DNA from: CAUZIR01 sp965250195
Lineage (GTDB): Bacteria > Chloroflexota > Dehalococcoidia > Lucifugimonadales > UBA2962
Assembly (NCBI GenBank): GCA_965250195.1
Contig: OZ252295.1
Location: forward strand, 930,001 to 994,000
Direction: 5' to 3'
Length of the DNA stretch: 64,000 nt
Shown here: one piece after another, positions 8,279 to 16,767 of the stretch
Numbering within the stretch: position 1 is the stretch's first letter
How the letters are laid out: each line of letters begins with the position of its first letter
The notes under the pieces: model-generated
The model's input: the letters and a program-made list of their open reading frames with translations, nothing else
Database searches by the model: none
Told to the model about the DNA's origin: nothing
Position numbers and translations under genes: made by a program

Positions 8279-8740
8279 CTACCAAGGCAGGTCTTCCAGG
8301 TTGTCGTTTCCCTCGGATGCCGAGGCTCCGGCGCCAGCATCCCCGCCACCGTTGCTCGCCCCACGGGACTCTCTCGTCGCGCCGCCGCCGGACTCACCGG
8401 CGCCCGACTCGCCCCCGCGGTCGAGGAACAGGACCTTGTCGGCGCTGATCTCTAGGCTGACGCGCGTCTGCCCATCATTGCCGGTCCAGGTGTCGGTCTT
8501 GAGCCTGCCCTCGGCGTATATTTTCATGCCCTTGGTGACGTAGTTGTTGCACTGCTCGGCGAGCTTCCCCCAGGCGCTGATCCTGAACCACTCGGTCTCT
8601 TCGTGGCGCTCACCATCCGCGGTGTTGTAGACGCGGTTGGTGGCCACGGTGAAAGAGGTTACGGCGTTGCCGTTGGGGGTGTACCTCATTTCGGGGTCTC
8701 TACCGACGTTGCCGATCACGAGGATCTTGTTCATTGTCAC
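8279..8740 (-). CDS. ssb: Single-stranded DNA-binding protein
   Basis: 153 residues. The N-terminal OB fold shows the SSB signatures MNKILVIGNVGRDPEMRY, FTVATNR and EWFRISAWGKLAEQ. It is followed by a Gly/Ser/Ala-rich disordered linker and the acidic tip DNLEDLPW, the SSB protein-interaction tail ending in a PW variant of the usual PF. It binds ssDNA in replication and repair, and lies between rpsF (4-bp gap) and rpsR. Confidence 0.97.
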   Translation of the reverse strand: MTMNKILVIGNVGRDPEMRYTPNGNAVTSFTVATNRVYNTADGERHEETEWFRISAWGKLAEQCNNYVTKGMKIYAEGRLKTDTWTGNDGQTRVSLEISADKVLFLDRGGESGAGESGGGATRESRGASNGGGDAGAGASASEGNDNLEDLPW

Positions 8741-8744
8741 GGGT

Positions 8745-9041
8745 TCACACCTTCACGATGAGATGCCGCAGGACCTGCTCGGAGGTTTCCAGGCTCTGAC
8801 CCAGTGCCTGGGCACCCTGGGGGTCGAGGGTGAATCGGGTAACTGCGTAGTTGCCCTCTTGGAATTTCTTGATCGGGTAGGCCAGGCGGCGCAGACCCCA
8901 ATTGTTTGTCTCGCCAACCGAGCCGCCCCGCTCGGTGATGAAGGCGGCGTTGCCCTCGTTGGATGTGTCAACCTCGGCCTCAGTGGCGTCGGGGCTGAGT
9001 ATTACGACGAGTTCGTAGTCTCTGGGTTTGTCGGATGCCAA
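8745..9041 (-). CDS. rpsF: 30S ribosomal protein S6
   Basis: 98 residues from TTG 9041, which gives the family N-terminus (DKPRDYELVVILSP), followed by GGSVGETNNWGLRRLAYPIKK and the TRFTLDPQ strand. An ATG-initiated frame opens 75 bases upstream, but that part (rich in HRDRHRDRE) is not S6-like, and its bases are better explained as the mRNA leader. A purine-rich GATAGAGAA just upstream of the TTG may act as the ribosome-binding site. S6 binds S18 on the 30S platform. Confidence 0.94.
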   Translation of the reverse strand: MASDKPRDYELVVILSPDATEAEVDTSNEGNAAFITERGGSVGETNNWGLRRLAYPIKKFQEGNYAVTRFTLDPQGAQALGQSLETSEQVLRHLIVKV

Positions 9042-9112
9042 TTCTCTATCTCTATGTCTATCTCGATGTTTCTGGCAGCTCCCGCACGGGCGGGTTGAGA
9101 GCCAGGCGACAA
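9042..9112 (-). ncRNA. rpsF leader with hairpin, candidate S6:S18 autoregulatory motif
   Basis: The predicted leader folds as CUGGC/GCCAG enclosing an asymmetric internal loop (UCUCAA against AGCU) and a CCCGC/GCGGG stem (genomic 9081-9094) with a 4-nt loop. S6:S18 complexes are known to bind structured rpsF leaders with a CCG-containing internal loop in many phyla. The layout resembles that, but I could not test it against the Rfam model. Downstream of the hairpin the leader is a purine-rich AUAGAGAUAGA-like repeat. Confidence 0.35.
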
Positions 9113-9118
9113 ACACGA

Positions 9119-9124
9119 ATTATA
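9119..9124 (-). promoter_or_regulatory. Extended -10 promoter of the rpsF operon
   Basis: On the minus strand the sequence reads TGGTATAAT, a perfect -10 hexamer with the TGn extension. No -35 match lies at 16-18 bp. Predicted transcription starts near 9112, leaving a leader of about 70 nt before rpsF. Confidence 0.55.
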
Positions 9125-9223
9125 CCACGCCCCTACTGGGATCCGGGCGGGCGACCGGGTTGCGGCGGCGCCGGTGGACGGGCGCTCCGTATACCCTTGA
9201 GGGCCGTCCATCATCTAAGTTCG

Positions 9224-10402
9224 ATGAGTCACATGACCAGAATTCTTGAGTTTGCCAGACATAGCCTCGAATCCACCAGGGCCGGGCCCGTGCTGGCGGC
9301 GGTGGGCATAGCGATGCTAGCGGCCCTCTTGGCGGCAGCCGGGGCCTGCGGTGCTAGTGGCGGCAGGGGCGGCCCCGATAACGTCGTTTCTGTGCTACCG
9401 GACGATGCGGTCGCAGTACCCACGCAGGTCAGACCCGACGCCGAGCTTACCCCGACACCGAACGAGGGCGTCGAGACCCTGATCGACCGCGTCCTTCGGG
9501 ATGGCGATCCGCGCCAGCGGGACGATTTCCGGCAGTTGCTGCGGCGGGACTCGATAGAGCCCATCTATGACCCGCGGTTCGTGTCTCCGGACGAGGCTGA
9601 CCTGGAGCCGGGCGAGCTGGTGATGGGAGTCTCGATCAACGGTGACTCCCGAGCCTACCCGATTCGCTACCTGCGCTGGCGAGAGATGGTCAATGACGAG
9701 GTCGGGGGTATACCGATACTCGTTACCTGGTGACCGATCTGCTATACCGGTCTCGTGCATGACCGGCGGGTGGATGGCAGGGTGCTGACGCTGGGCAACC
9801 AGGGTGCCCTGTTCATGCGGGCCATGACCTGGTGGGACCACGAGACGGGCAGCATCTGGTCGCAGCCCTGGGGCGCGGCCATCGAGGGCGAGCTGGCCGG
9901 CACCCGCCTGGACCTGATACCGGTCGGCATTGAGCCCCTCGATAGCTGGGTGACCCGACACCCTGACACTCAAGTATTGGCAGTTGAAGGCAGCGCCCGT
10001 ATCGGCCTGTTCGAGCCCAGCCGGAGTATCGACTTCTTCGTCATCGGCGTAACGCGCAACGAGCACGCCAGTGCCTATCGCTACGAGGATGTCACCGATG
10101 TGGGAGTGGTGAACGACCGGGTCGGAGACGAGCCAATCGCCGTTTTTGTCGACCCCGACACACGGGAGATCAACGTGTACCTCGCAACGCCTCCGGGCCG
10201 GGACGGCCCGCTCATGTTCAGCCCCCACGGTGAGAGCTTCTCAGACACACAGACCGGGTCCGAGTGGGACCCGTTCACCGGCGAGGCGACATCCGGATCA
10301 CTTAAGGGCACCCGTCTGACCAGGCTGGCCTGGGTGTCGTCTTTCGACTGGGCCTGGGAGGACTTTTTCCCCCACTCACGGTTTTACCAGCCCTCGCGTT
10401 AG
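9224..10402 (+). CDS. DUF3179 lipoprotein with in-frame UGA (candidate selenoprotein, UPIC motif)
   Basis: 392 residues if the TGA at 9731-9733 is decoded. The N-terminus has a signal segment and lipobox (LLAAAGAC), so the protein is probably anchored outside the membrane. The DUF3179 core spans the UGA in one frame: AYPIRYLRWREMVNDEVGG and ILVTW come before, PICYTGLVHDRRVDG after. The family has VTYCPLC here, so the UGA replaces the first Cys of CPxC, giving Sec170 and Cys173. The C-terminal family segment SEWDPFTGEATSGSLKGTRL is intact. ATG 9224 or ATG 9233 are the plausible starts. Function of DUF3179 is unknown; a UxxC motif suggests redox or metal chemistry. Confidence 0.82.
9747..9766 (+). 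promoter_or_regulatory. SECIS-like hairpin of the first DUF3179 gene
   Basis: A perfect 6-bp stem CCGGTC/GACCGG with an 8-nt loop TCGTGCAT begins 13 nt after the UGA. The second DUF3179 gene has a hairpin with the same start distance and a loop region differing by one base (TCGTGTAT) but with a different stem sequence. Confidence 0.6.
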
Positions 10403-10493
10403 AGGCGGGCCGTTAACGGCGCGGTGTTTGACAGGTCCGTCGACCGGGCTTAGCCTCGGTCCGGTCTGTAAAAAGAGCCGAGGGGGGCTGATA

Positions 10494-11426
10494 TTGGATT
10501 CGAAAAGGTTTGCCGACGCTGACGAGGTGATGTCCTACCTGCGCGCGAATAGCAACTGGGGCAGGTGGGGTGAGAGCGGGGCCGCCGGGGCGATCAACCT
10601 GATTACGCCCGACAAGCGCAGGGAGGCGGCAGCATTGGTGCAAAGTGGCCGAGCCGTGTCACTCGCTCGGCCCTGGGCTACGGTACCCAGCGCCGAGAAT
10701 CAAGAACCGGCCCAGCGCTTTACCTACACAATCGATGAATTCATCGGCGACTGGCGCTCCGCCCACGACTACGTCGGCGTCGCCTTTCACGGCACCTCCC
10801 ACACGCACGTGGACGGGCTGGGTCACATGTGGGGCCCGGACGGCATGTGGGACGGACGCGACCCGAGTGTGGAGATTCGCGGCGAGGGCGTGCGCTACGG
10901 CGGCATCGAGGAGTGGGCCGACGGCATTACGACCAGGGGGGTGCTGCTGGACATTCCCAAGCTGCGCGGCAAGCCTTACGTCACTTACGAAGAGCCGGTG
11001 CACGGGCATGAACTGCAAGAGGCTGCCCAGGCGCAGGGCGTGACGCTCGGCTCGGGCGATGCGCTGCTAGTGTATTCGGGGCGCGAGGCGTTCGCCCGCG
11101 ACCACGACGGCCTGTGGGCCGGGCATCCGGAGTGGCCGGGCAACTGGGCCGGGCTGCACTCAAGCTGTCTGCCGTTCATTAAAGAGACGGACGTGGCGGT
11201 GGTGGGCTGGGACATGATGGACCAGTGGCCGAACGAGTACGGTCTGTCACTGAGCGTGCACGCGGCGCTGTTCTATTTTGGCGTTGCGCTACTGGACAAC
11301 GCGCTGCTTGAGCCCCTCGCTCAAGCATGCGAGGAAGAAGACCGCTACGAGTTCATGCTCACGCTCAACCCGCTGGTCATCCCCGGCGCCACCGGCTCCC
11401 CCGCCAACCCGGTGGCGCTTCTCTAG
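10494..11426 (+). CDS. Cyclase-family (kynurenine formamidase-like) metal-dependent hydrolase
   Basis: 310 residues from TTG 10494, chosen because an AGGGGGG ribosome-binding site precedes it; the frame is open to ATG 10428. The cyclase fold metal site is visible as FHGTSHTHVDGLGHMW, a variant of HxGTHxDxPxH, and the family end motif ATGSPANP is present. Known members hydrolyse N-formylkynurenine, isatin or similar amides and lactones using Mn or Zn. The substrate is unknown. A paralogue lies at 12797, separated by a glycosidase gene. Confidence 0.82.
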   Translation: MDSKRFADADEVMSYLRANSNWGRWGESGAAGAINLITPDKRREAAALVQSGRAVSLARPWATVPSAENQEPAQRFTYTIDEFIGDWRSAHDYVGVAFHGTSHTHVDGLGHMWGPDGMWDGRDPSVEIRGEGVRYGGIEEWADGITTRGVLLDIPKLRGKPYVTYEEPVHGHELQEAAQAQGVTLGSGDALLVYSGREAFARDHDGLWAGHPEWPGNWAGLHSSCLPFIKETDVAVVGWDMMDQWPNEYGLSLSVHAALFYFGVALLDNALLEPLAQACEEEDRYEFMLTLNPLVIPGATGSPANPVALL

Positions 11427-11454
11427 CCACGGCCCAGGCATCGGCGGACGTGGC

Positions 11455-12714
11455 TTGACGGACCTCAGGGAGCGTGCCCGACAGCTTTTGCTGTCGAACC
11501 TGCGGGAAGGGTACGACCCGCACTTCGATCACAGCTATCGTTATGTCTGTCCGTCGCTGCACAAGTACCGGTGGCAGTGGTACTGGGACTCGTGCTTCCA
11601 CGCCCTCGCCCTGGCTCACCTGGAGCCTGAACTGGCGACGGCCGAGATTGAATCGCTCCTCGCAGCACAGGACCCGGACGGGGCTATCGGCCACGTCACC
11701 TACTGGAGCGGAGCGGCCCGGTTTCCGATTTCGCGGCAGATGGAGGGGCGATTCAGTCTGCGGCCCCACCACTCGGCGCTCATTCAGCCGCCGCTGGTGG
11801 CCCAGGCGGTCGAGCGGGTTTTCGCGCTCACCAGCGACCGTGATTTCCTGCACCGGGTTTACCCCGACCTCTCGGCTCATTACCAGTGGATCGGAAAGAA
11901 CCGGTGCCCGGACGGCGACGGGATGATCGTGCTGATAAGCCCGGTCGAGTCCGGTATGGACAACACCCCCGCCTACGACCCGGCCCTGGGAATCAGGGGT
12001 CCGCGACCCGGCTGGTGGAGTGTCAGGCTGCGGGTGGCAGGCCTGCACGTCGGGCACCTGGCCCTGGGGGGAAACTATGATCTGCCCCAAATCTATCGGC
12101 GGGGTCGGTTCAACGTCAAAGACGTCGCGGTCAACTGCATCTACGCCGAGGCGCTCCGGGCTCTTTCACGCATCGCGGGAGAGGTCGGGCGTCCGCAAGA
12201 CTCCGACAACTGGCGCATCGCGGCTGAGCGGGTCGAGCTGGCGATTATCGAAAACCTCTACGAAGAGCAGGCGGGGGCATTCTTCCCCACTTACGGCCCG
12301 GAGCGGCGCACCAGCCGGGTGCTGACGGTGGCATCTCTTTTTCCCCTTTTACTGGAGTCGCTGCCGCGTCGAATGGCCGAGGAACTGGTCAGCCGCCATG
12401 TCACCAATGGGAAAGAATTCTGGACGGAGTACCCGCTGCCCACGGTGGCGATGTCGGAGCCGTCGTTCGACGCCGACCCCGGCGAGGGCAAGCACCCGCT
12501 GATATGGCGCGGACCGAGCTGGATAAACACCAACTGGTTCGTCTCGCGCGGGCTCCGGCGACACGGCTTTTCAGACCTCGCGGAGAAAATTGAGCGCACG
12601 TCGGTCGAACTGGTGGAGCGCTCGGGCTTTCGCGAGTTCTATCACCCACACACCGGAGCCGGTCAGGGGGCCAGGGACTTCAGCTGGTCGACGCTCGTTG
12701 TCGATATGGCCTGA
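11455..12714 (+). CDS. GH63-like (MGH1-type) glycoside hydrolase
   Basis: 419 residues; an (alpha/alpha)6-barrel enzyme. The motifs YRWQWYWDSCFHALALAHL near the N-terminus, HPLIWRGPSWINTNWFVSRG and a late RDFSWSTLVVDM match mannosylglycerate/glucosylglycerate hydrolases and the C-terminal domain of GH63. The Asp in WDS and the later acidic residues are candidate general acid/base groups. No signal peptide is seen, so it probably acts in the cytosol, perhaps on compatible-solute glycosides. The start is TTG 11455; upstream the frame overlaps the previous gene and has no family similarity. Confidence 0.72.
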   Translation: MTDLRERARQLLLSNLREGYDPHFDHSYRYVCPSLHKYRWQWYWDSCFHALALAHLEPELATAEIESLLAAQDPDGAIGHVTYWSGAARFPISRQMEGRFSLRPHHSALIQPPLVAQAVERVFALTSDRDFLHRVYPDLSAHYQWIGKNRCPDGDGMIVLISPVESGMDNTPAYDPALGIRGPRPGWWSVRLRVAGLHVGHLALGGNYDLPQIYRRGRFNVKDVAVNCIYAEALRALSRIAGEVGRPQDSDNWRIAAERVELAIIENLYEEQAGAFFPTYGPERRTSRVLTVASLFPLLLESLPRRMAEELVSRHVTNGKEFWTEYPLPTVAMSEPSFDADPGEGKHPLIWRGPSWINTNWFVSRGLRRHGFSDLAEKIERTSVELVERSGFREFYHPHTGAGQGARDFSWSTLVVDMA

Positions 12715-12796
12715 GCGTCGCGGGCCCGACCTCGTTCCCCCGGCATCATCGAAAAGCCTGTTAGGGTGACATGCCCGCCGATTTAGGAGTTGATAC

Positions 12797-13714
12797 GTGG
12801 ACAGAGAAATTCCGACTAGAGACGAGATCGCCGCCCACCTGAAGGACCGCAGAAACTGGGGCAGGTGGCCGGATAACCCGAGCGCCGGGACGACCAACCT
12901 TATAACTGATGAAAAGAGGCTGGCCGCCGCCGCACTGGTGCGAACGGGCCAGACTGTTTCCCTGTCTCGACCACTTCCCACCGAGCCCGCGCCGGACAAC
13001 CCGCAGCCGGTGCAGCAGTTCGTAAAACGGCTGGACATGGAGGACGGGGTGGGCGCGGCGATGGATCACCTGGGCGTGTTCCAGCACGGCTTCTCGGTCA
13101 CTCACATCGACGCCCTGAGCCACTTCTGGGACGCCGACGGCATGTTCGAGGGGCACGACCCGGAGGAGGCCCTGGGCTTCGATGGCGCGGCGTTCGGCGG
13201 AGTCGAAGCGTGGAGCGACGGGATAGTCACACGGGGCGTCTTATTGGACGTGCCCAAGCACCGGGGAGGCGCCCATGTAGACATGGACACCCCGGTGCAC
13301 GGCTGGGAGCTGGAGGAGATCGCAGCGGCCGAGGGGATCACGCTGGAATCGGGCGACGCGGCGGTCATCCACTGTGGCCGCGAGCAGTACGCGGCGGCCA
13401 ACGGCGGCTTTTACGCGCCCGTCGGCGAGCCGTATCCCGGCCTGCACGCCTCGGCCCTCCCGTTCTTCAAGGACAACGACGTCGGCCTGCTGATCTGGGA
13501 CATGGAGGACGCCGCCCCCAATGAGTACGGCCTGCCGGTGACGGTGCACGGTGCCATTAACGCCTACGGGCTGGCGATGGTGGACAACGCGCTCGTAGCG
13601 CCCCTAGCAGCGGTGTGTGCGAAGACCGGCCGCTACGAGTTCATGCTGGTTTGCGCTCCCCTCGTTTTTGAGGGAGGCACGGGCTCACCGGTCAATCCAC
13701 TGGCGCTTTTTTAG
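12797..13714 (+). CDS. Cyclase-family metal-dependent hydrolase (paralogue of the gene at 10494)
   Basis: 305 residues starting at GTG 12797. The metal-binding segment reads HGFSVTHIDALSHFWD, where the Gly-Thr of HxGTHxD is replaced by Ser-Val but His and Asp ligands are kept. It shares the N-terminal NWGRW, TTNLITDEKR and C-terminal GTGSPVNPLAL with its paralogue, so the two arose by duplication. Ser-Val in place of Gly-Thr may indicate a different substrate. A cytosolic amidase or lactonase role is inferred from the family. Confidence 0.82.
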   Translation: MDREIPTRDEIAAHLKDRRNWGRWPDNPSAGTTNLITDEKRLAAAALVRTGQTVSLSRPLPTEPAPDNPQPVQQFVKRLDMEDGVGAAMDHLGVFQHGFSVTHIDALSHFWDADGMFEGHDPEEALGFDGAAFGGVEAWSDGIVTRGVLLDVPKHRGGAHVDMDTPVHGWELEEIAAAEGITLESGDAAVIHCGREQYAAANGGFYAPVGEPYPGLHASALPFFKDNDVGLLIWDMEDAAPNEYGLPVTVHGAINAYGLAMVDNALVAPLAAVCAKTGRYEFMLVCAPLVFEGGTGSPVNPLALF

Positions 13715-13756
13715 CCGGAAACCACCATCGCAACGAACTGTGAACGGGAACTGCCG

Positions 13757-14815
13757 ATGACCAAAAAGATGCGGGCGGTACGCAAGCTGGGCCCCGGTCC
13801 GGGCGCCGAGGTGCTGGAAGTGCCCATCCCGACGATAGGGCCCGGTGAAGTGCTGGTAGAGGTGGAGGCGGCGAGCATCTGCGGGACGGACCTGCACATC
13901 TGGCTGTGGGACGAGTGGAGCGCTGCCCGGGTGAAGCCACCGATCACGATGGGCCACGAGCTGGCGGGCACCGTGGTCGAGACGGGTACCGGCATGGAGG
14001 GCGCCAAGGTGGGCGACTTCGTTTCGGCCGAGAGCCACGTAACGTGTGGGGTCTGCTTCCAGTGCCGTACCGGACAGGCGCATATGTGCCCATCGACCAA
14101 AATACTGGGGGTGGACCGGGACGGCTGCTTCGCCGAGTACGTGGCGGTGCCGGAGAAGGTGCTGTGGCACACGGACCGCTACAAGCTGCCGCCGGAGATC
14201 GCCACGTTGCAGGAGCCGTTCGGCAACGCTGTCTTCTCGGCCCTGGCGAACGACCTGACGGGCCAGAGTGTAGGCGTGCTGGGCTGCGGGCCTATTGGTT
14301 TGTTTTCCATCGCCATCGCGAAAGCGTCTGGAGCGTCACGAGTTGTTGCTTCAGACGTGAACGACTACCGCCTCGCTCTCGCCCGCAAGATGGGGGCGGA
14401 CGAGGTCTTCAAGCCCACGGAGGGCACGGGAGAGGAGACGGCCGCGTGGCTGTCGCAGTCGGGCGGCTACGGAGTGGACATCGTTCTGGAGATGAGCGGG
14501 GCCCCGGCCGCCATCGACGGGGCCTTCAAAGGGGTTCGCAGGGGAGGCTTCGTAAACCTGTTCGGCATCCCGTCCAAGCCGGTGCTCATCGACGTGGCGG
14601 AGGACATGATCTTTAAGAACCTTACGGTTTTGGCACTCAACGGCAGGCGCATTTTCGAGACCTGGTACAAGACCCGATTGCTACTGGAGACCGGAGTTGT
14701 TGATCTGGCGCCGCTGGTCACGCACCGCATGCCACTGGAGTCCGTGGGCGAGGCGATGGACCTGCTCGCCAGCGGCGAGGCGGGCAAGATCGTCTTATTG
14801 CCCCAGCCCTCTTAG
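13757..14815 (+). CDS. tdh: L-threonine 3-dehydrogenase-like zinc alcohol dehydrogenase
   Basis: 352 residues, medium-chain dehydrogenase. The N-terminal part closely follows Tdh: SICGTDLHIWLWDEWSA (catalytic-zinc Cys), GHELAGTVVE and the structural zinc cysteines in CGVCFQCRTGQAHMC. The NAD site is VLGCGPIGLFSIAIAK, followed by VLEMSGAPAAID and FETWYKTRLLLETG, which are typical of Tdh. It oxidises threonine to 2-amino-3-ketobutyrate. The partner Kbl is encoded at 41150-42340, about 26 kb away. Other polyol dehydrogenase specificities cannot be excluded. Confidence 0.78.
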   Translation: MTKKMRAVRKLGPGPGAEVLEVPIPTIGPGEVLVEVEAASICGTDLHIWLWDEWSAARVKPPITMGHELAGTVVETGTGMEGAKVGDFVSAESHVTCGVCFQCRTGQAHMCPSTKILGVDRDGCFAEYVAVPEKVLWHTDRYKLPPEIATLQEPFGNAVFSALANDLTGQSVGVLGCGPIGLFSIAIAKASGASRVVASDVNDYRLALARKMGADEVFKPTEGTGEETAAWLSQSGGYGVDIVLEMSGAPAAIDGAFKGVRRGGFVNLFGIPSKPVLIDVAEDMIFKNLTVLALNGRRIFETWYKTRLLLETGVVDLAPLVTHRMPLESVGEAMDLLASGEAGKIVLLPQPS

Positions 14816-15630
14816 ACCTTGACGGCTACTACGTCGAGCCAGTTGCGGGTCGTGTAGGTGATCTTCATCTCTTCGAAGGTCTCTCGCACGGCCTTCTTCA
14901 ACGCCAGGCTCGCCTCGTTCAGGGGCACGCCGGGCATGGCGCCCTCGATGAAGTCGGAGAACGCCGAGATGTCCAGCCAGCCCTGGAGGGGCACCTTGAC
15001 CGCGTCGACTTTTTCTTTGGCTATTTTGAAGCCGTGGCCTTCGAGGAGATCCCGGTAGTCCTGCGCCGTTAGCTGCTTGCGGGACTCGACCTTTTCCAGC
15101 CTCTGGATGGACAGGCCGTGCTCTCGGCGCAATATGCGCTGGGCCTTGAACATCCACTTGCGGAAGAAGAGGCGGGTGGCCTCATCGACCGGTCCTTCGT
15201 AGAAGGAGGTGTTGAACACCAGCTTACCGCCCGGCTTGATGGTGCCGGCGATGCGGTCCAGTAGCTCACCCTTGTCGGGGACGTAGTGGATGGCGTTACA
15301 GAAAAACACAACGTCCACTTTGTCCTTGATGGCGTCGGAGACGTGCTCAACCTGGCTGTGCACGAACATGACGGCCGTGTCGCGGACGTCTTTGAGGTCG
15401 GTGACGGCCTGTTTCAGGGCGGTGGCCGAGTGGTCGACGCCGATGATTACGGTGTCGCGGGCGCCCTTGAGGTTGGCGATTATCCGGCGTGTTACCAGGC
15501 CGGTGCCGCAGGCGAGGTCTACGATGCGCTCGCCATCTTTGACCTCGGCAAGCTCAATGAGCCTGTCGGTGAGCTTCTGGTAGAAGGGATTGGACGAAAA
15601 TGCCGCGAAGTTAAATTCTTCGTTGCTCAT
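14812..15630 (-). CDS. Class I SAM-dependent methyltransferase
   Basis: 272 residues from ATG 15630, which has an AGGAG site upstream. Motif I is RIVDLACGTGLVTRRII, and the acidic loop IGVDHSATALKQAV and post-motif segments VVFFCNAIHYVPDKGELL and TIKPGGKLVFNTSF follow. The C-terminal half is unassigned and may define the substrate. It converges on tdh, with a 4-bp overlap of the two 3' ends. Substrate unknown. Confidence 0.78.
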   Translation of the reverse strand: MSNEEFNFAAFSSNPFYQKLTDRLIELAEVKDGERIVDLACGTGLVTRRIIANLKGARDTVIIGVDHSATALKQAVTDLKDVRDTAVMFVHSQVEHVSDAIKDKVDVVFFCNAIHYVPDKGELLDRIAGTIKPGGKLVFNTSFYEGPVDEATRLFFRKWMFKAQRILRREHGLSIQRLEKVESRKQLTAQDYRDLLEGHGFKIAKEKVDAVKVPLQGWLDISAFSDFIEGAMPGVPLNEASLALKKAVRETFEEMKITYTTRNWLDVVAVKV

Positions 15631-15715
15631 GTGACTCCTATTGCCCGGCTTTCGGGGCGCCCGCCTTTGTCGCCAAACCACGTACCGACCAATTCAGGGT
15701 CGCGGGCCTGCCCCG

Positions 15716-15721
15716 ATTATA
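15716..15721 (-). promoter_or_regulatory. -10 element upstream of the methyltransferase gene
   Basis: Perfect TATAAT on the minus strand, about 85 bases before the ATG at 15630; no convincing -35. This intergenic space also holds the 3' end of the DapA-like gene. Confidence 0.35.
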
Positions 15722-15748
15722 ACCCCACTACCCGGCCCGGTCTGTCAT

Positions 15749-16678
15749 TTATCTTCCGTTACCGAGGCCCAACCCCGCGAGAATGCCGGGAATCTGCCCT
15801 CGTTCCTCGTCGCTCAGGGGCTTGAAAGGGGCCGTGACGTGGTCGGTCTCGATGACGCCCATATGCAATAACGCCGCTTTGAGTCCAGAGTACACAGAGC
15901 CAGGCACGCTGCTGCCGCTCTGGCCCAGGGTCTGCAGTTTTAGACCCGCCACAATCTGGGCATCGTATCCGCGTGCCGCTTCGATGTCGCCGGTGCGGCC
16001 GGCCTCCCAGGCACCCGACATGATCGCCGGCAACGCATTGGCCAGGCCGGGGATGATGCCCTGGGCTCCCATCGCATCGCCAGTGGTTGCGCGCAGCATG
16101 GTGCCGAGAGTCGAGACCAGCTCGAACGGACGACCGGCGCGGAGCGCGTGCAGCTCTGCAAGCAGTTCTCCCGCACCGGAGCTGTCCTTGATGCCACTGA
16201 CGACGCCCTCCTCGGCCAGGTCGGCCACTGTGGTTGGGGCGACGGGAGTTTTGTGCATCTGAGGAATGTTGTAGACCCACACCGGCACGCCCAGCGCCTC
16301 TCGTATGAGCCTGTAATGGATCTTTATCTCTTCCTGGGAGTGCGGGTAGTAATAAGGGGGCGTGGCGGCCACCGCACCGACGCTGCTCGCCACTTTGCGG
16401 CCCAGTTCGATGGTCAGAGCCGTGCTGGGCATGGTTATGTTGGCAATGACCGGTGCGCGGCCCGCCGCGTGGTCGGCCACGATCTCGATGCCGGCAATGC
16501 GCTCGGCCTCGGTGAAGGCGGCGAACTCGGCCGTGGTGCCCGAGGCCCAGAGGCCGGAGACGCCGTTATTTAACTGGTAGTCGACGAGGCTGCGAAGCGA
16601 GGGCTCGTGCACACGTTCGTCCGCGGTGATGGGCGTCAGGAGCGGCGTAATTACGCCGCTAAAGCCGTTGGAAGACAT
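15749..16678 (-). CDS. Dihydrodipicolinate synthase/N-acetylneuraminate lyase-family aldolase
   Basis: 309-residue TIM-barrel class I aldolase. The opening GVITPLLTPI, the VYNIPQMHKTPV segment with the proton-relay Tyr, and the Schiff-base Lys in VVSGIKDSSG are all present. The GTTAEFAAFT substrate-binding loop of DapA (GTTGE) is close to consensus. The family cleaves or condenses pyruvate with an aldehyde. It lies after a strong terminator downstream of the Mo-hydroxylase operon, so it is probably a separate transcript; a role in sugar-acid catabolism is more likely than lysine synthesis, given the context. Confidence 0.83.
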   Translation of the reverse strand: MSSNGFSGVITPLLTPITADERVHEPSLRSLVDYQLNNGVSGLWASGTTAEFAAFTEAERIAGIEIVADHAAGRAPVIANITMPSTALTIELGRKVASSVGAVAATPPYYYPHSQEEIKIHYRLIREALGVPVWVYNIPQMHKTPVAPTTVADLAEEGVVSGIKDSSGAGELLAELHALRAGRPFELVSTLGTMLRATTGDAMGAQGIIPGLANALPAIMSGAWEAGRTGDIEAARGYDAQIVAGLKLQTLGQSGSSVPGSVYSGLKAALLHMGVIETDHVTAPFKPLSDEERGQIPGILAGLGLGNGR

Positions 16679-16713
16679 GTGCGCTCCTTGGTCAAAACCC
16701 CTGTAAAAAGAGA

Positions 16714-16736
16714 GAGCCGGGGCGATGCCCCGGCTC
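16714..16736 (-). terminator. Intrinsic terminator of the Mo-hydroxylase operon
   Basis: A perfect 10-bp inverted repeat GAGCCGGGGC/GCCCCGGCTC with a 3-nt loop, followed on the minus strand by a pyrimidine tract ending in TTTTT. It lies about 30 bases after the last operon stop. Confidence 0.85.
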
Positions 16737-16767
16737 CCTATTCGGTCAAACGGTTACCCGGCGACTA

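Noticed and set aside
9395..10228. A 277-residue minus-strand frame over the DUF3179 gene
   Set aside because: It mirrors the conserved DUF3179 coding strand and has low-complexity, non-family sequence. The plus-strand reading through UGA explains the conservation.
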